64,000 bases of DNA from Luteimonas aquatica. GTDB taxonomy: Bacteria; Pseudomonadota; Gammaproteobacteria; Xanthomonadales; Xanthomonadaceae. The position numbers and the translations under genes were made by a program. The stretch is taken from positions 496,001 to 560,000 of the forward strand of contig NZ_JALBFU010000002.1 in the NCBI RefSeq assembly GCF_022662575.1, written 5' to 3'. The notes under the pieces were generated by a model. That model was not told the DNA's origin, searched no databases, and worked only from the letters and a program-made list of their open reading frames with translations. Of the stretch, positions 1 through 11,283 are shown piece by piece; within the stretch, counting starts at the first letter, position 1; each line of letters opens with the position of its first letter.

Positions 1-68
1 TCGCCTGCGCAGACAAATCTTTGCGGAAAGGCCGCGGAACGATTCGCCGCGCGACAGAAAAGATACGT

Positions 69-247
69 CCTCCGCCATGCCGATGCGTGCGAAACGACCT
101 TGAACCCGAGGTTCAAGTGGGAACGCTTGGACTCCATCGGGCTTTCCGCTCGAAGGCGGACATGCACACCCGGTTTCCGCTGCGCCCCCGTGGTCGTCAT
201 TAAGGGACAAGGCGAATGTTTGCGCACGCCGTCGATCACGGCAGAGG
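69..247 (-). ncRNA. ssrS: 6S RNA
   Basis: 6S RNA binds the sigma-70 RNA polymerase holoenzyme as a promoter mimic. On the minus strand the ends form a closing stem: CCTCTGCC (247-240) pairs with GGCGGAGG (76-69), and the GCGTGCG/CGCACGC pair lies further inside. The terminal-loop side carries GCATGTCCGCC-TTCG-AGCGGA followed by AAGCC, and the 3' side has CTTGAACC/GGTTCAAG, both resembling Escherichia coli 6S RNA. The length of about 179 nt fits. It lies downstream of zapA on the same strand, as in E. coli. The exact ends are inferred from pairing. Confidence 0.85.
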
Positions 248-391
248 ACGCGGACGCAGTATAGCGCGTGGCGGTCCGGCACGGCATCCGTCTGTCGGTA
301 GCACAGGCGCCGGAGCAATCCCGGGTTCAGAACGTCGGCGGCCGGACTGCGCGGCGCATGGCCGCCGGGCGCCGCGTCGATCGGCGTGCGT

Positions 392-694
392 TCAGGCGTC
401 CAGCAGCGCGTCGAGCTTGCGCTGCAGCTCTCCCAGCGTCCGCGCCAGTTCGTGCTCGCGCCGTTCGGTCTGCTCGCGCAGCTGCTGCAGCTCGTGCGCG
501 AGGTTGAGCGCGGCCAGCACGGCGACGCGATCCACCGCGGCCATGCGGTTGGCGCCGCGCACGTCGCGCATCCTGTTGTCCAGCAGGCGGGCCGCCGAGC
601 GCAGGCTGTCCTGCTCGCCGGGCTCGACGCCGACCGTGTATTCGCGATCCAGGATGCGGATGCTGACGACTTCGCTGCTGCCGGCCGCGCTCAC
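392..694 (-). CDS. zapA: cell division protein ZapA
   Basis: ZapA is a small cytoplasmic protein that binds and bundles FtsZ at the division ring. The 100-residue product has the family layout: an N-terminal globular part with the VSIRILDREYTVGV stretch, and a long C-terminal coiled coil rich in Leu, Glu and Arg from about residue 65. Its start overlaps the stop of the upstream coiled-coil gene by an ATGA junction (691-694), so the pair is probably translationally coupled. 6S RNA follows on the same strand. Confidence 0.93.
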   Translation of the reverse strand: MSAAGSSEVVSIRILDREYTVGVEPGEQDSLRSAARLLDNRMRDVRGANRMAAVDRVAVLAALNLAHELQQLREQTERREHELARTLGELQRKLDALLDA

Positions 695-912
695 GTGTGC
701 TGCTCCAGCGACTTCAGCCGCGCGATCATCGCCTCGACGCGCGAGCGCGCCTGCTCGTTCTTGGCCAGCAGCTGCGAACGCTCGCTGGCCAGCTGCTCGT
801 GCTGCTGGCGCAGGCTGCGGTTCTCCTCGGCCAGGCGCCGGGTACGCTCGGCCAGCGCATCGAAACGCTCGGCCAGGGCGCGCAACTGCTCGAGGACGTC
901 CGGGGTTTCCAT
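691..912 (-). CDS. small coiled-coil protein, TIGR02449-like
   Basis: This 73-residue protein is almost entirely a predicted coiled coil (LEQLRALAERFDAL, then LRQQHEQLASERSQLL). Proteins of this size and composition sit directly upstream of zapA in many gammaproteobacteria and are grouped as TIGR02449; some resemble ZapB, which also partners ZapA. The ATG at 912 was chosen because longer in-frame extensions lack coiled-coil character. A role in Z-ring organisation is inference from context. Confidence 0.8.
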   Translation of the reverse strand: METPDVLEQLRALAERFDALAERTRRLAEENRSLRQQHEQLASERSQLLAKNEQARSRVEAMIARLKSLEQHT

Positions 913-943
913 GTCGGCACGATAGGCAGGCGGCGGGGGGCGG

Positions 944-3154
944 TCAAGACAGAGCGCCGCCGCCGCCCGGGCAGGCCGGCGTCCAGCGGCGGACGAAGTC
1001 CAGGCAATCCCCCGCCCCGAGCGGAGGCGAGAGCCAGAATCCCTGGATCTCATGACAGCCGCGTTGCTGCAGGAATCGCATCTGGGCGTCGGTCTCCACG
1101 CCCTCGGCGACCACGGTCAGTCCCAGCGAGTGCGCCATGGCGACGATGGTGCCGGTGATGGCGGCATCGTCCGGGTTGCGGGCGAGGTCGCCGATGAATT
1201 CCTTGTCGATCTTCACGGTGGTGATGGGCAGGCGCTTGAGATAGGCCAGCGAGGAATAGCCGGTGCCGAAGTCGTCGATGGCCAGGGCGACGCCGAGCTC
1301 GCGGAAGGCCTGCACCCGCGCCGCGGCCTGCTCGGCGCTGGCCATCAGCACCGATTCGGTGAGCTCGAGCTCGAGCGCGTCCGCCGGGACGTCGGTCTCC
1401 GCCAGGATCTCGCGCACGACGCGCGGGAAGTCGCCGCGCATCAGTTGCAGGCCGGAGACGTTGACCGACATGCGGAAATCCCCGACGCCCTGCCGGCGCC
1501 AATGCCGCAGGGTGGTGCAGGCCTCGCGCAGCACCCATTCGCCGATCTCGCGGATCAGGCCGCTTTCCTCGGCGAGCGGGATGAACTCGGTGGGATCGAT
1601 TTCGCCGTGCTCGCGGCTATTCCAGCGCAGCAGCGCTTCGGCGCCGGTGATGCGCGCAGGCACCGGCGTGCCTGCCGGCGGGGTCCGCGCCAGCGTCAGG
1701 CGCGGCTGGTAGACCAGGTGCAGTTCGTTGCGCTCGAGCACCTTGCGCAGCGCGCCGGACAGCACCGCGCGCCGGCGCGAGGCCACCTCCATCGTCTCGT
1801 CGTAGCGCATGTACATGCGGCGGCCGCCGGCCTTGGCCTGGTACATGGCGGTATCGGCGTGCTTGAGCAGGCTGGCCGGCGAGGCGCCGTGGTCGGGATA
1901 GAGGCTGACGCCGATGGAGGGCGAGATCGACACCTCCAGGTGCTTGTCGATGCTCAGCGGCGCCTCGAACGCGTCCAGCACCGCTTGCGCCATGGCGTCG
2001 GCGTCGTGATGCGCGGCCAGGTTCTCGAGCACCACGGTGAATTCGTCGCCGCCGTGGCGCGCGACGGTGTGGTGCTCGCCCACCGCGCTCTGCAGCCGCC
2101 GCGCCGCCGCGCACAGGATGCGGTCGCCGGTGGCATGGCCGAGGGAGTCGTTGATGTCCTTGAAGCGGTCCAGGTCCAGGAACAGCACCGCGATGCGGGT
2201 CTGCGAGTGCTGGGCGTGCAGGATCGCGCGCCACAGCCGCTCCGAGAGCAGGGTGCGGTTGGGCAGGCCGGTCAGCGTGTCGTGGTTGGCCAGGTAGCGC
2301 AGTTCCTCCTCGGCGCGCTTTTGCTGGGTGATGTCGCTGAGCACGGCGACGAAGTACTGCGGCTGGCCGCCGCCGTCGTGCACCACGTTGAACTCGTAGG
2401 CGCAGAGGAATTCCTCGCCGTCCTTGCGCCGCTGCCAGAGCTCGCCCGCGTAGTGGCCGTGGCGGGTGATCAGGTCGCGGACGTGGCGGTAGAACGCGCT
2501 GTCGTGCCGGGGGCTGTCCAGCAGCGCGGCGCTGCGGCCGATCACCTCGTTGTCCTCGTAGCCGGTGATGCGGGTGAAGGCGGGATTGACCGAGACGAAC
2601 TCGAAGTCGCGGTTCATCACCGTCACCGCCTCGCTCATGCTGCGCAGCACCTGGGCGGCGACGCGGTGCGCGCCCTCGGCCGCGCGTTCGCGGGTGATGT
2701 CCAGGGTGGTGCCGGCCATGCGCAGGACCTTGCCGGCGGCATCGCGCGCCACGGCGCGGCCGCGCGAGCGGACCCAGGCGAGCTTGCCGTCGGCGCCGGG
2801 AACGCGGTGCTCGGAGCGGTAGGTGTCCTCGCCGCCCTCGAAGTAGCGGCGGATGCGCTCGTGGATCAGCGGCCGGTCCTCGGCGCAGCCGACCTCGCCG
2901 ATGTCGAGCGTGGACGTCACCAGCCGCCCGGCATCGCCGTTGCCGGGGTCGGCCACCTGCAGCCGGCGCACCAGGCCGGACGCCACGTCGTAGTCCCAGT
3001 AGTACTCGCCGCTGGCCCAGAGCGCCAGCTTCAGCCGCTCCTCCAGTTCGCGCATGGCGGCCAGGCGCGAGCGTCCGGCACGGTTGCGCCAGGCGACCAG
3101 CGCGACCAGCGCCAGCGCCGCCACGGCAAGAAAGCGCAAATCGACAGCAAACAT
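944..3154 (-). CDS. membrane PAS-PAS-GGDEF-EAL cyclic-di-GMP protein
   Basis: The 736-residue protein combines an N-terminal membrane segment (about residues 5-22), two PAS sensor domains (about 37-155 and 165-285), a GGDEF diguanylate cyclase domain (about 290-450) and an EAL phosphodiesterase domain (about 465-725). The cyclase motif GGDEF is intact. No RxxD inhibitory site is seen at the usual distance before it. The EAL domain keeps EALLRW, an ELTES stretch, DDFGTGYSSL, KIDKEFI and AEGVET, so it looks catalytically competent. Net synthesis or degradation of c-di-GMP cannot be decided from sequence. An upstream TTG at 3160 is possible, but the ATG at 3154 is preferred. Confidence 0.92.
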   Translation of the reverse strand: MFAVDLRFLAVAALALVALVAWRNRAGRSRLAAMRELEERLKLALWASGEYYWDYDVASGLVRRLQVADPGNGDAGRLVTSTLDIGEVGCAEDRPLIHERIRRYFEGGEDTYRSEHRVPGADGKLAWVRSRGRAVARDAAGKVLRMAGTTLDITRERAAEGAHRVAAQVLRSMSEAVTVMNRDFEFVSVNPAFTRITGYEDNEVIGRSAALLDSPRHDSAFYRHVRDLITRHGHYAGELWQRRKDGEEFLCAYEFNVVHDGGGQPQYFVAVLSDITQQKRAEEELRYLANHDTLTGLPNRTLLSERLWRAILHAQHSQTRIAVLFLDLDRFKDINDSLGHATGDRILCAAARRLQSAVGEHHTVARHGGDEFTVVLENLAAHHDADAMAQAVLDAFEAPLSIDKHLEVSISPSIGVSLYPDHGASPASLLKHADTAMYQAKAGGRRMYMRYDETMEVASRRRAVLSGALRKVLERNELHLVYQPRLTLARTPPAGTPVPARITGAEALLRWNSREHGEIDPTEFIPLAEESGLIREIGEWVLREACTTLRHWRRQGVGDFRMSVNVSGLQLMRGDFPRVVREILAETDVPADALELELTESVLMASAEQAAARVQAFRELGVALAIDDFGTGYSSLAYLKRLPITTVKIDKEFIGDLARNPDDAAITGTIVAMAHSLGLTVVAEGVETDAQMRFLQQRGCHEIQGFWLSPPLGAGDCLDFVRRWTPACPGGGGALS

Positions 3155-3257
3155 CCCCAACTGGCGCCCCCGGGCCGCCTATGTAAACGTTACAAAGTGT
3201 AGGGGCGTGCGCCGATCTGCGACAGGGGTCAATCTTATGTCACTTGTCAAAGTTTCT

Positions 3258-3288
3258 TTGAAGGCGCAGCACAGGGCATTGCTACACT
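3258..3288 (+). promoter_or_regulatory. possible sigma-70 promoter for ygfB-pepP
   Basis: TTGAAG (3258-3263) and TACACT (3283-3288) lie 19 bp apart, about 30 bases before the GTG start of ygfB. The spacing is longer than ideal, so this is a weak prediction. Confidence 0.3.
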
Positions 3289-3319
3289 TTGTCGCCCCCG
3301 CAGCATCGAAGACCGATTC

Positions 3320-3865
3320 GTGACGCACGAGCTACCCGCCTTATCCGAGGTCGAAGAGGCCTGCCTGAGCCTGCGCATCGGCATGGACGCCTCCGAACTG
3401 CATGGCGCGCTGTGCGGCTGGCTGGCCGGCGGCGGCGCCGACAACGCGCGCTGGCTGGCCGCGGTGCTGGCCGACGACGAGGCGCCGAGCGTGGTGGAGG
3501 GCAGCGTGCTCGACCGCCTGCGCCGGGCCAGCGCCTCGCAGCTGGAGGATCGCGGCTTCGGTTTCGAACTGCTGCTGCCGGAGGAGGAGGCCGACCTGAC
3601 CGAGCGCAGCGGCGCCCTGTTCCAGTGGTGTCGCGGCTTCCTGGGCGCCTTCGGCCTGGCCGCGGGCGCGAACCCGGCGCTGTCGGAGGAGGCGAGCGAG
3701 GCGCTGGCGGATCTGGCCAGGCTCGCGGCGGCCTCGCCGCAGGAGGACGGCGACGAGGAGGACGAGATCGCGCTGGCCGAGATCGAGGAGTTCGTGCGCG
3801 TCGCGGTGCTGCTGCTGCACGGCGATTGCGCGCTCGGGCCGCGCCATCGCCAGCAATTCAACTGA
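3320..3865 (+). CDS. ygfB: YgfB/UPF0149 family protein
   Basis: The 181-residue acidic cytoplasmic protein matches the YecA/YgfB (UPF0149) family: an N-terminal helical SELHGALCGWLAGG motif, an acidic middle, WCRGFLGAFGL, and a C-terminal EIEEFVRVAVLLL segment. The molecular function is not settled across the family; a Pseudomonas homologue has been reported to modulate transcription of AmpDh3. The start is GTG at 3320. It is followed by pepP after 10 bases, the conserved ygfB-pepP order seen in E. coli, where ubiH follows; ubiH is absent here. Confidence 0.9.
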   Translation: MTHELPALSEVEEACLSLRIGMDASELHGALCGWLAGGGADNARWLAAVLADDEAPSVVEGSVLDRLRRASASQLEDRGFGFELLLPEEEADLTERSGALFQWCRGFLGAFGLAAGANPALSEEASEALADLARLAAASPQEDGDEEDEIALAEIEEFVRVAVLLLHGDCALGPRHRQQFN

Positions 3866-3875
3866 ACGCCGTCGC

Positions 3876-5197
<1,322 letters not shown>

Positions 5198-5201
<4 letters not shown>

Positions 5202-6106
5202 TCCCGGCCGCTCCCGCCCGAGGGCAGCGCGCCCTCGAGCAGCCGCGCGCGCAGGCGCGGCCACAGGGTGATCACGGCCAGCCCGAGCAGCAGCAGCGCG
5301 CAGGCCTGCAGCTTCCAGGCCGGCAAGGGCTCGGCGAACGCGACGGTGGCGGTGAGCATGCCGAACACCGGCACCAGCAGCGACAGCGGCGAGACCGTCG
5401 CCGCCGGATAGCGCGCCAGCAGCCAGTTCCAGGCGCCGTAGCCGAACAGGGTGTTGGCCACGCCCTGCCAGATCGACGCGCTCCAGCCGAGCCAGTCGGC
5501 GTGGACGAGCGCCTGCGCGATGCGCTCGGGACCTTCGAAGACCAGGCTCGCGATCAGCAGCGGCGGCACCGCGAACAGGCTCGACCACACCATGAAGCCG
5601 AGCATGTCGACCTTGCCGGCGCGCTTGGCGACGAGGTTGGCGATCGCCCAGGACAGCCCGCCGGCGAGGGTGAGGATCAGCCCGCGCGTGGTCAGCGAGG
5701 CGTCGGTGTGCGCGAACAGGATGCCAAGTCCGGCCACGCACAAGGCCAGGCCCGCGGCCTGGAAGGCGCGCAGGCGTTCGGAGAGCAGCAGCATCGACAG
5801 GCCGATGGTGAAGAAGGCCTGCGTCTGCACCACCAGCGAGGCGATGCCCGGCGTGATGTCGGCGCGCATGGCGATGAACAGCAGGCCGAACAGGCCGAAG
5901 CCGAGGAAGACGCCGTTGGCCGCCAGCAGCTTCCACGCCACCGGCGGGCGGCGGATCAGGAAGACCCAGGGAACGCAGGAGAAGAAGAAGCGCAGCGCCG
6001 CGAACAGCAGCGGCGGCAGTTCGCCCAGCCCGAGCTTGATGATGACGAAGTTCGTGCCCCAGACGACGACGACGGCCAGGGCGAGCAGCAGGTGGGCGGG
6101 GGACAT
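5198..6106 (-). CDS. EamA/DMT-family transporter, EamA-like
   Basis: This 302-residue inner-membrane protein has about ten hydrophobic segments in two EamA repeats, typical of drug/metabolite transporters. The N-terminus LALAVVVVWGTNFVIIKLGL and the ASLVVQTQAFFTIGLSMLLL segment closely resemble E. coli EamA (YdeD), which exports O-acetylserine and cysteine. The substrate here is therefore likely an amino-acid derivative, but this is inference. The ATG at 6106 was chosen because upstream in-frame sequence is Arg/Ala-rich and unlike the family. It converges on pepP with overlapping stop codons. Confidence 0.88.
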
Positions 6107-6191
6107 CGGAACGGTCGCAGGGGAGACGATGCCCGGCGCCGCCGCGTGCGCGGCGGCGCCGGACGCGCATTGTGCACGAGCGCCGCGACGA

Positions 6192-7430
6192 TCACGTGGA
6201 GGCTGCGCATGCGGACGAGGGATAGCGCTGCGCCGGATCACCGTTGCGGGTCGCCACCACCGGCCGCGCCCGCGCGTCCTGCCACGGGACCCTCGGCCAC
6301 CAGCGCGCCTGCGCGGCCTGCGTATCGGGTTCGAACGCCTGCCCGGGGCGCGGCGTCAGCACCGGCGTGCCGGTGCAGGCCGCGGCGGCCAGCACGCGTT
6401 CGGCCGGCTCGGTCCATCCATGGTGCGCCAGCCGCACCAGTCCCCAGTGCACCGGCAGCAGGGCGCGGCCGCGCACCATCGCGTTGGCGGTGACCGCCTG
6501 TTCCGGACCCATGTGCCAGTCCGGCCAGTCGGCGTCGTACTGCCCGGCCTCGACCATGGCCACGTCGAACGGGCCGAACCGCTCGCCGGCGGCGCGCAGT
6601 CCCTCGTGCAGACCGGTGTCGCCGGAATAGAACACGCGATGGCGCTCGCCGACGAGCGCGTAGCCGGCCCACAGGGTCTTGTCGCTCTGCGGCACCATGC
6701 GGCCGGAGGCGTGGCGCGCGGGCGTGGCGATCACCTCGATGCCGCCCACGCGCGTGCGCTGCCACCAGTCGAGCTCGACGATGCGCGATTCCGGCACGCC
6801 CCAGCGCGCCAGGTGCGCGCCCACCCCCAGCGGCACCACGAAGACCGCCCGGGACGCATCGCGCAGGGCGCGGATCGTGGCCTCGTCGAGGTGGTCGTAG
6901 TGGTCGTGGGAGATCACCACCGCGTCGATTCCGGGCAAGGCGCGCAGCGGCAGCGGCGGCGCGAACCAGCGCCTGGGGCCGACCCATTGCAGCGGCGAGG
7001 TGCGCTCGCTCCACAGCGGATCGGTGAGCACGTTCACCCCGTCGATCTCCACCAGCGTGGAGGAATGGCCGAACCAGGTGACGCGCAGCCCCGTGGCCGG
7101 CGGCCGCGCGTACTGCGCGGGGTCGGCGACCGCGACGATCGGCGCCTCGGGCACGTCGTGGGGCGTGGTCTCGAACATGCGCGACAGCGCGCCGCCCATG
7201 TCGCCCCACATGCCCTGCGGATTGGCGAAGGCGCCGTCGTGCCATTGCGGCGAGTGCTGCATGCGCGCCAGGCGCGCGCCCTCGGCGCTGCCGCCGAAGG
7301 AGGAACTGCCGCCGAGCAGCAGCGCGCCGAGCGCGATCGCCAGCAGCAGCGCCGGCACCGCCAACGCCCAGCGGGCGATGCGCCGCGCGGCCGCCAGCCG
7401 GCCGCGCCGGCGCGGGGAAGATTCAGCCAC
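6192..7430 (-). CDS. membrane-anchored metallo-beta-lactamase-fold hydrolase
   Basis: The 412-residue protein has an N-terminal signal anchor (about residues 22-42) followed by a metallo-beta-lactamase fold of the NAPE-PLD/UlaG-like type. The metal site is visible as SHDHYDHLD, preceded by TWFGHSSTLVEIDG and followed by FYSGDTGLHEG and LLPVHWG. Related enzymes hydrolyse phosphodiester or lactone bonds; the substrate cannot be told. The start is GTG at 7430, overlapping the end of the upstream NAD-binding gene by 8 bases. It is the last gene of a three-gene operon behind a TetR regulator. Confidence 0.88.
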   Translation of the reverse strand: MAESSPRRRGRLAAARRIARWALAVPALLLAIALGALLLGGSSSFGGSAEGARLARMQHSPQWHDGAFANPQGMWGDMGGALSRMFETTPHDVPEAPIVAVADPAQYARPPATGLRVTWFGHSSTLVEIDGVNVLTDPLWSERTSPLQWVGPRRWFAPPLPLRALPGIDAVVISHDHYDHLDEATIRALRDASRAVFVVPLGVGAHLARWGVPESRIVELDWWQRTRVGGIEVIATPARHASGRMVPQSDKTLWAGYALVGERHRVFYSGDTGLHEGLRAAGERFGPFDVAMVEAGQYDADWPDWHMGPEQAVTANAMVRGRALLPVHWGLVRLAHHGWTEPAERVLAAAACTGTPVLTPRPGQAFEPDTQAAQARWWPRVPWQDARARPVVATRNGDPAQRYPSSACAAST

Positions 7431-8106
7431 GCGAGCTCTCCCGTTCGGCCAGCAGGCGGATGTCGCGGCTCTCCAGGATCGGTTGCGCCGCGCCCTCGCG
7501 CGCCACCGCCAGCATGGCCAGGCCGATCGACTCGGTGGTGACCACGGCGTCGGGAAAGAGCGCGCGCAGCACCGAGAACAGCGGCCGCGCCAGCGTGTAT
7601 GCCGCCTGGTAGAGCGCGGTCTTGGAACGGATGCCGTGCAAGGGCTGGATCGCGCCGGGGCGGAACAGGTAGACGGCCGCGAACGGCAGGCGCCGCAGCG
7701 CGTTCTCGGTGCGTCCCTTCACCCGCGCCCACATGCTGCGGCCTTGCTCGCTGCTGTCGGTGCCCGCGCCGGTGACGTAGACGAAGGTCATCCGCGGATT
7801 CAGCCGTGCCAGCGCCTGCGCCGCGGCCAGGGTGAGGTCGTGGGTGACGCGCGTGTAGTCGGCCTCGTTCATGCCGACCGAGGACACGCCCAGGCAGAAG
7901 AAGCAGGCGTCGAAGGCGCCGAGCCGCGATTCGATCGCGGTGTAGTCATGCATGTCGGCATGCACGATCTCCTCCAGCTTCGGATGCCGCTGTCCGGTGG
8001 CGTTGCGGCCGACGGTGACGACGCGGGCCACGTCCTTCGCGCGCAGGCATTCGCGCAGCACCCCCTGGCCGACCATGCCGGTGGCGCCGAAGATCAGCAC
8101 GTTCAT
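7423..8106 (-). CDS. NAD(P)-binding Rossmann-fold protein (atypical SDR/epimerase-like)
   Basis: The 227-residue protein begins with a dinucleotide-binding GATGMVGQG motif and keeps the short atypical-SDR layout (FFCLGVSS, YVTGAGTDSSEQG, then YLFRPGAIQP). These proteins resemble NAD-dependent epimerases and TIP30-like reductases, but the catalytic Tyr-Lys pair of classical SDRs is not obvious. Its ATG overlaps the stop of the upstream SDR gene by ATGA (8103-8106), and its own end overlaps the next start, so the three genes are probably co-translated. Confidence 0.85.
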   Translation of the reverse strand: MNVLIFGATGMVGQGVLRECLRAKDVARVVTVGRNATGQRHPKLEEIVHADMHDYTAIESRLGAFDACFFCLGVSSVGMNEADYTRVTHDLTLAAAQALARLNPRMTFVYVTGAGTDSSEQGRSMWARVKGRTENALRRLPFAAVYLFRPGAIQPLHGIRSKTALYQAAYTLARPLFSVLRALFPDAVVTTESIGLAMLAVAREGAAQPILESRDIRLLAERESSRG

Positions 8107-9065
8107 GCCGCGTTCCTGCGCGCATCGCGCGGCCAGGACACCGCGGCCAATGGCTCGGACACGTCCCACAGCCGCGCCGCCACCGCGGCGTCGCGAGCAT
8201 GGCGGCCGACCGCGGCCTCGGCGACCGGGCCCTTGAGTTCGAAGCAGTCCTTCGGGCCGTAGTAGCCCGCCGGCCTGGCCTCGGGCGAGGTGGCGGCGTA
8301 GAGCGTGGGCAGGGCGCCGGCCGCGGCCGACTGCGACAGGTACGGCTGCATCCAGCGCGAGAGATGCTCCAGCGGGTGCGGCCGGTCGCGGCCCAGCCGC
8401 GGTCCCGAGGTCTGCAGGTCGGTCACCGCGTAGCCCGGATGGCAGGCGTTGCTCATCAGGCCCCAGCCGCCGGCGTCGCTGCGGCGCTGCAGTTCGAAAG
8501 AGAACAGCAGCATCGCCAGCTTGGATTGCGCATAGGCCTGCCAGGGGGCATAGCGGCGCCGCCACTGCAGGTCGTCGAAATGGATCGCGGCGCGCAGCCG
8601 GTGCGCGCCGCTGCTCAGGTTGACCACGCGCGGCAGCCGGCCCGCGCGCAATGCCGGCAACAGGCGCGCGGTGAGCGCGAAGTGGCCGAGATAGTTGGTG
8701 CCGAACTGCAGCTCGAAGCCGTCGGCGGTCTCGTGCCGGGTGGGCGGCGTCATTACGCCGGCGTTGTTGACCAGCAGGTCGAGCGCGCCGCGCTCGCGCA
8801 GGAAGCGTTCGGCGAAGCCGGCGACCGAGGCGAGGCTGCCGAGGTCGAGGTGGGCGTAGCCGATGTCCGCCCGCGGATGGATGCGGCGGATGCGTTGCAG
8901 CGCCGCCTCGCCCTTGGCGTCGTTGCGCCCGGTCAGCAGCACGCAGGCGCCGGCACCGGCCAGGGCGAGCGCGGTCTCGTAGCCCAGGCCGCCGGTGGCG
9001 CCGGTGATCACGGCGCGACGGCCGGTCTGGGGAGGCAGGTCTTGGAGGGTCCAGTGGGGAGTCAT
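8103..9065 (-). CDS. short-chain dehydrogenase/reductase
   Basis: This 320-residue oxidoreductase has the classical SDR signatures: TGATGGLGYETA for cofactor binding, NNAGV, a Ser in VVNLSSGAHR, and the YAQSKLA catalytic Tyr-Lys. It resembles the retinol-dehydrogenase/WWOX-like branch, and the substrate is unknown. The ATG at 9065 is preferred; a GTG further up at 9101 would run through the putative TetR operator. It heads the operon with the NAD-binding and metallo-beta-lactamase genes and lies downstream of the TetR gene. Confidence 0.9.
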   Translation of the reverse strand: MTPHWTLQDLPPQTGRRAVITGATGGLGYETALALAGAGACVLLTGRNDAKGEAALQRIRRIHPRADIGYAHLDLGSLASVAGFAERFLRERGALDLLVNNAGVMTPPTRHETADGFELQFGTNYLGHFALTARLLPALRAGRLPRVVNLSSGAHRLRAAIHFDDLQWRRRYAPWQAYAQSKLAMLLFSFELQRRSDAGGWGLMSNACHPGYAVTDLQTSGPRLGRDRPHPLEHLSRWMQPYLSQSAAAGALPTLYAATSPEARPAGYYGPKDCFELKGPVAEAAVGRHARDAAVAARLWDVSEPLAAVSWPRDARRNAA

Positions 9066-9088
9066 GGGAGTCTCGAGGTTGATAAAAG

Positions 9089-9108
9089 AGTGACTAGGCA
9101 CTCAATAA
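9089..9108. promoter_or_regulatory. putative TetR operator 2, upstream of the SDR operon
   Basis: GAGTG and CACTC half-sites flank six bases just upstream of the SDR start. The right side, CACTCAAT, is identical to the right arm of the palindrome in front of the tetR gene, suggesting the same regulator binds both. Confidence 0.5.
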
Positions 9109-9119
9109 AACAGTGAAGC

Positions 9120-9695
9120 TCAGGGCTTGGCGATCGCGTTCCAGCAGGCCTCGAATCCGATCCGGGTGTGGCCCTCGGCCTGGTCCGGCGCGCGCAGGAT
9201 CAGGTCCATGGTCATTTCCGCCAGGGCGCCCAGGATCGCCGGCACGAATTCGGCCGGAAGGCCGTCGCGCAGCAGGCCGCTGCGCATGCTTTCCTGGAGC
9301 AGGGCGCCGACCTCGGCGAAGGCCTCGGTGCTGATCGCCCGGCTGCGCTCGTCGATCGCCGCCGACATGGCCAGTTGCAGCATCACCTTGCGCTTGTCCG
9401 GCTGCGCCATGCCCCAGCCCACGTACTGGCACCAAAGATGGTGCAGGCGTTCGCGGATGCCGGCGCGGTGCGGGTAGGCGGCCATCATCGTCTCGCGCAT
9501 CTCCAGCTTCAGGGCGAGGTAGAGCTGGTTGAGCAGTTCGTCCTTGGTGCGGAAGTAGGTGAACAGGGTGCCCTCGGCGACCTTGGCCTCGCGGGCGATG
9601 CGTACCGTGGGCGCGCTCAGCCCGTGGCCGGCGAACACCTCGGTCGCGGCGGCCAGGATGGCGTTGCGCTTGTCTTCGCTGCGGGGGCGGGCCAT
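9120..9695 (-). CDS. TetR/AcrR family transcriptional regulator
   Basis: The 191-residue protein has an N-terminal TetR helix-turn-helix (about residues 8-55: ILAAATEVFAGHG, TVRIAREAKVAEGTLFTYF) and a helical ligand-binding C-terminal domain. MARPRSEDKR at 9695 is a typical TetR N-terminus, so the longer in-frame start is rejected. A perfect palindrome lies just upstream and probably mediates autorepression. The adjacent SDR operon has a related site, so it is the likely target. The inducer is unknown. Confidence 0.92.
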   Translation of the reverse strand: MARPRSEDKRNAILAAATEVFAGHGLSAPTVRIAREAKVAEGTLFTYFRTKDELLNQLYLALKLEMRETMMAAYPHRAGIRERLHHLWCQYVGWGMAQPDKRKVMLQLAMSAAIDERSRAISTEAFAEVGALLQESMRSGLLRDGLPAEFVPAILGALAEMTMDLILRAPDQAEGHTRIGFEACWNAIAKP

Positions 9696-9706
9696 GGAGA
9701 GCTTAT

Positions 9707-9728
9707 TGATTGAGTACGCACTCAATCA
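9707..9728. promoter_or_regulatory. putative TetR operator 1, tetR autoregulation
   Basis: A perfect 9-bp inverted repeat, TGATTGAGT (9707-9715) and ACTCAATCA (9720-9728), is separated by ACGC. It lies 12 bases before the tetR start, where a bound repressor would block the promoter. Confidence 0.7.
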
Positions 9729-9864
9729 TAGCGGCCGGGCCGGGCATTGCAAGCATGGCCGTCGCGCGGTTCAGCCGCGGGCGGGAATCCGTGGGCCTGA
9801 ATCCGCAGGCTTGAATCCGCAAGGCCCCGGCGACCTGTCGCCGGCGGCAAAGACCGGCGGGCGC

Positions 9865-11211
<1,347 letters not shown>

Positions 11212-11283
11212 CGACGACGGACCGGCGGCGGAAAACGCCGATTTTGCCGCAATCGTCGCGTTCCTGCGCACGGCGCGGCGCGA

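Noticed and set aside
3180..3198. Imperfect palindrome TGTAAACGTTACA before the GGDEF-EAL gene
   Set aside because: The inner positions do not match and no regulator consensus fits clearly.
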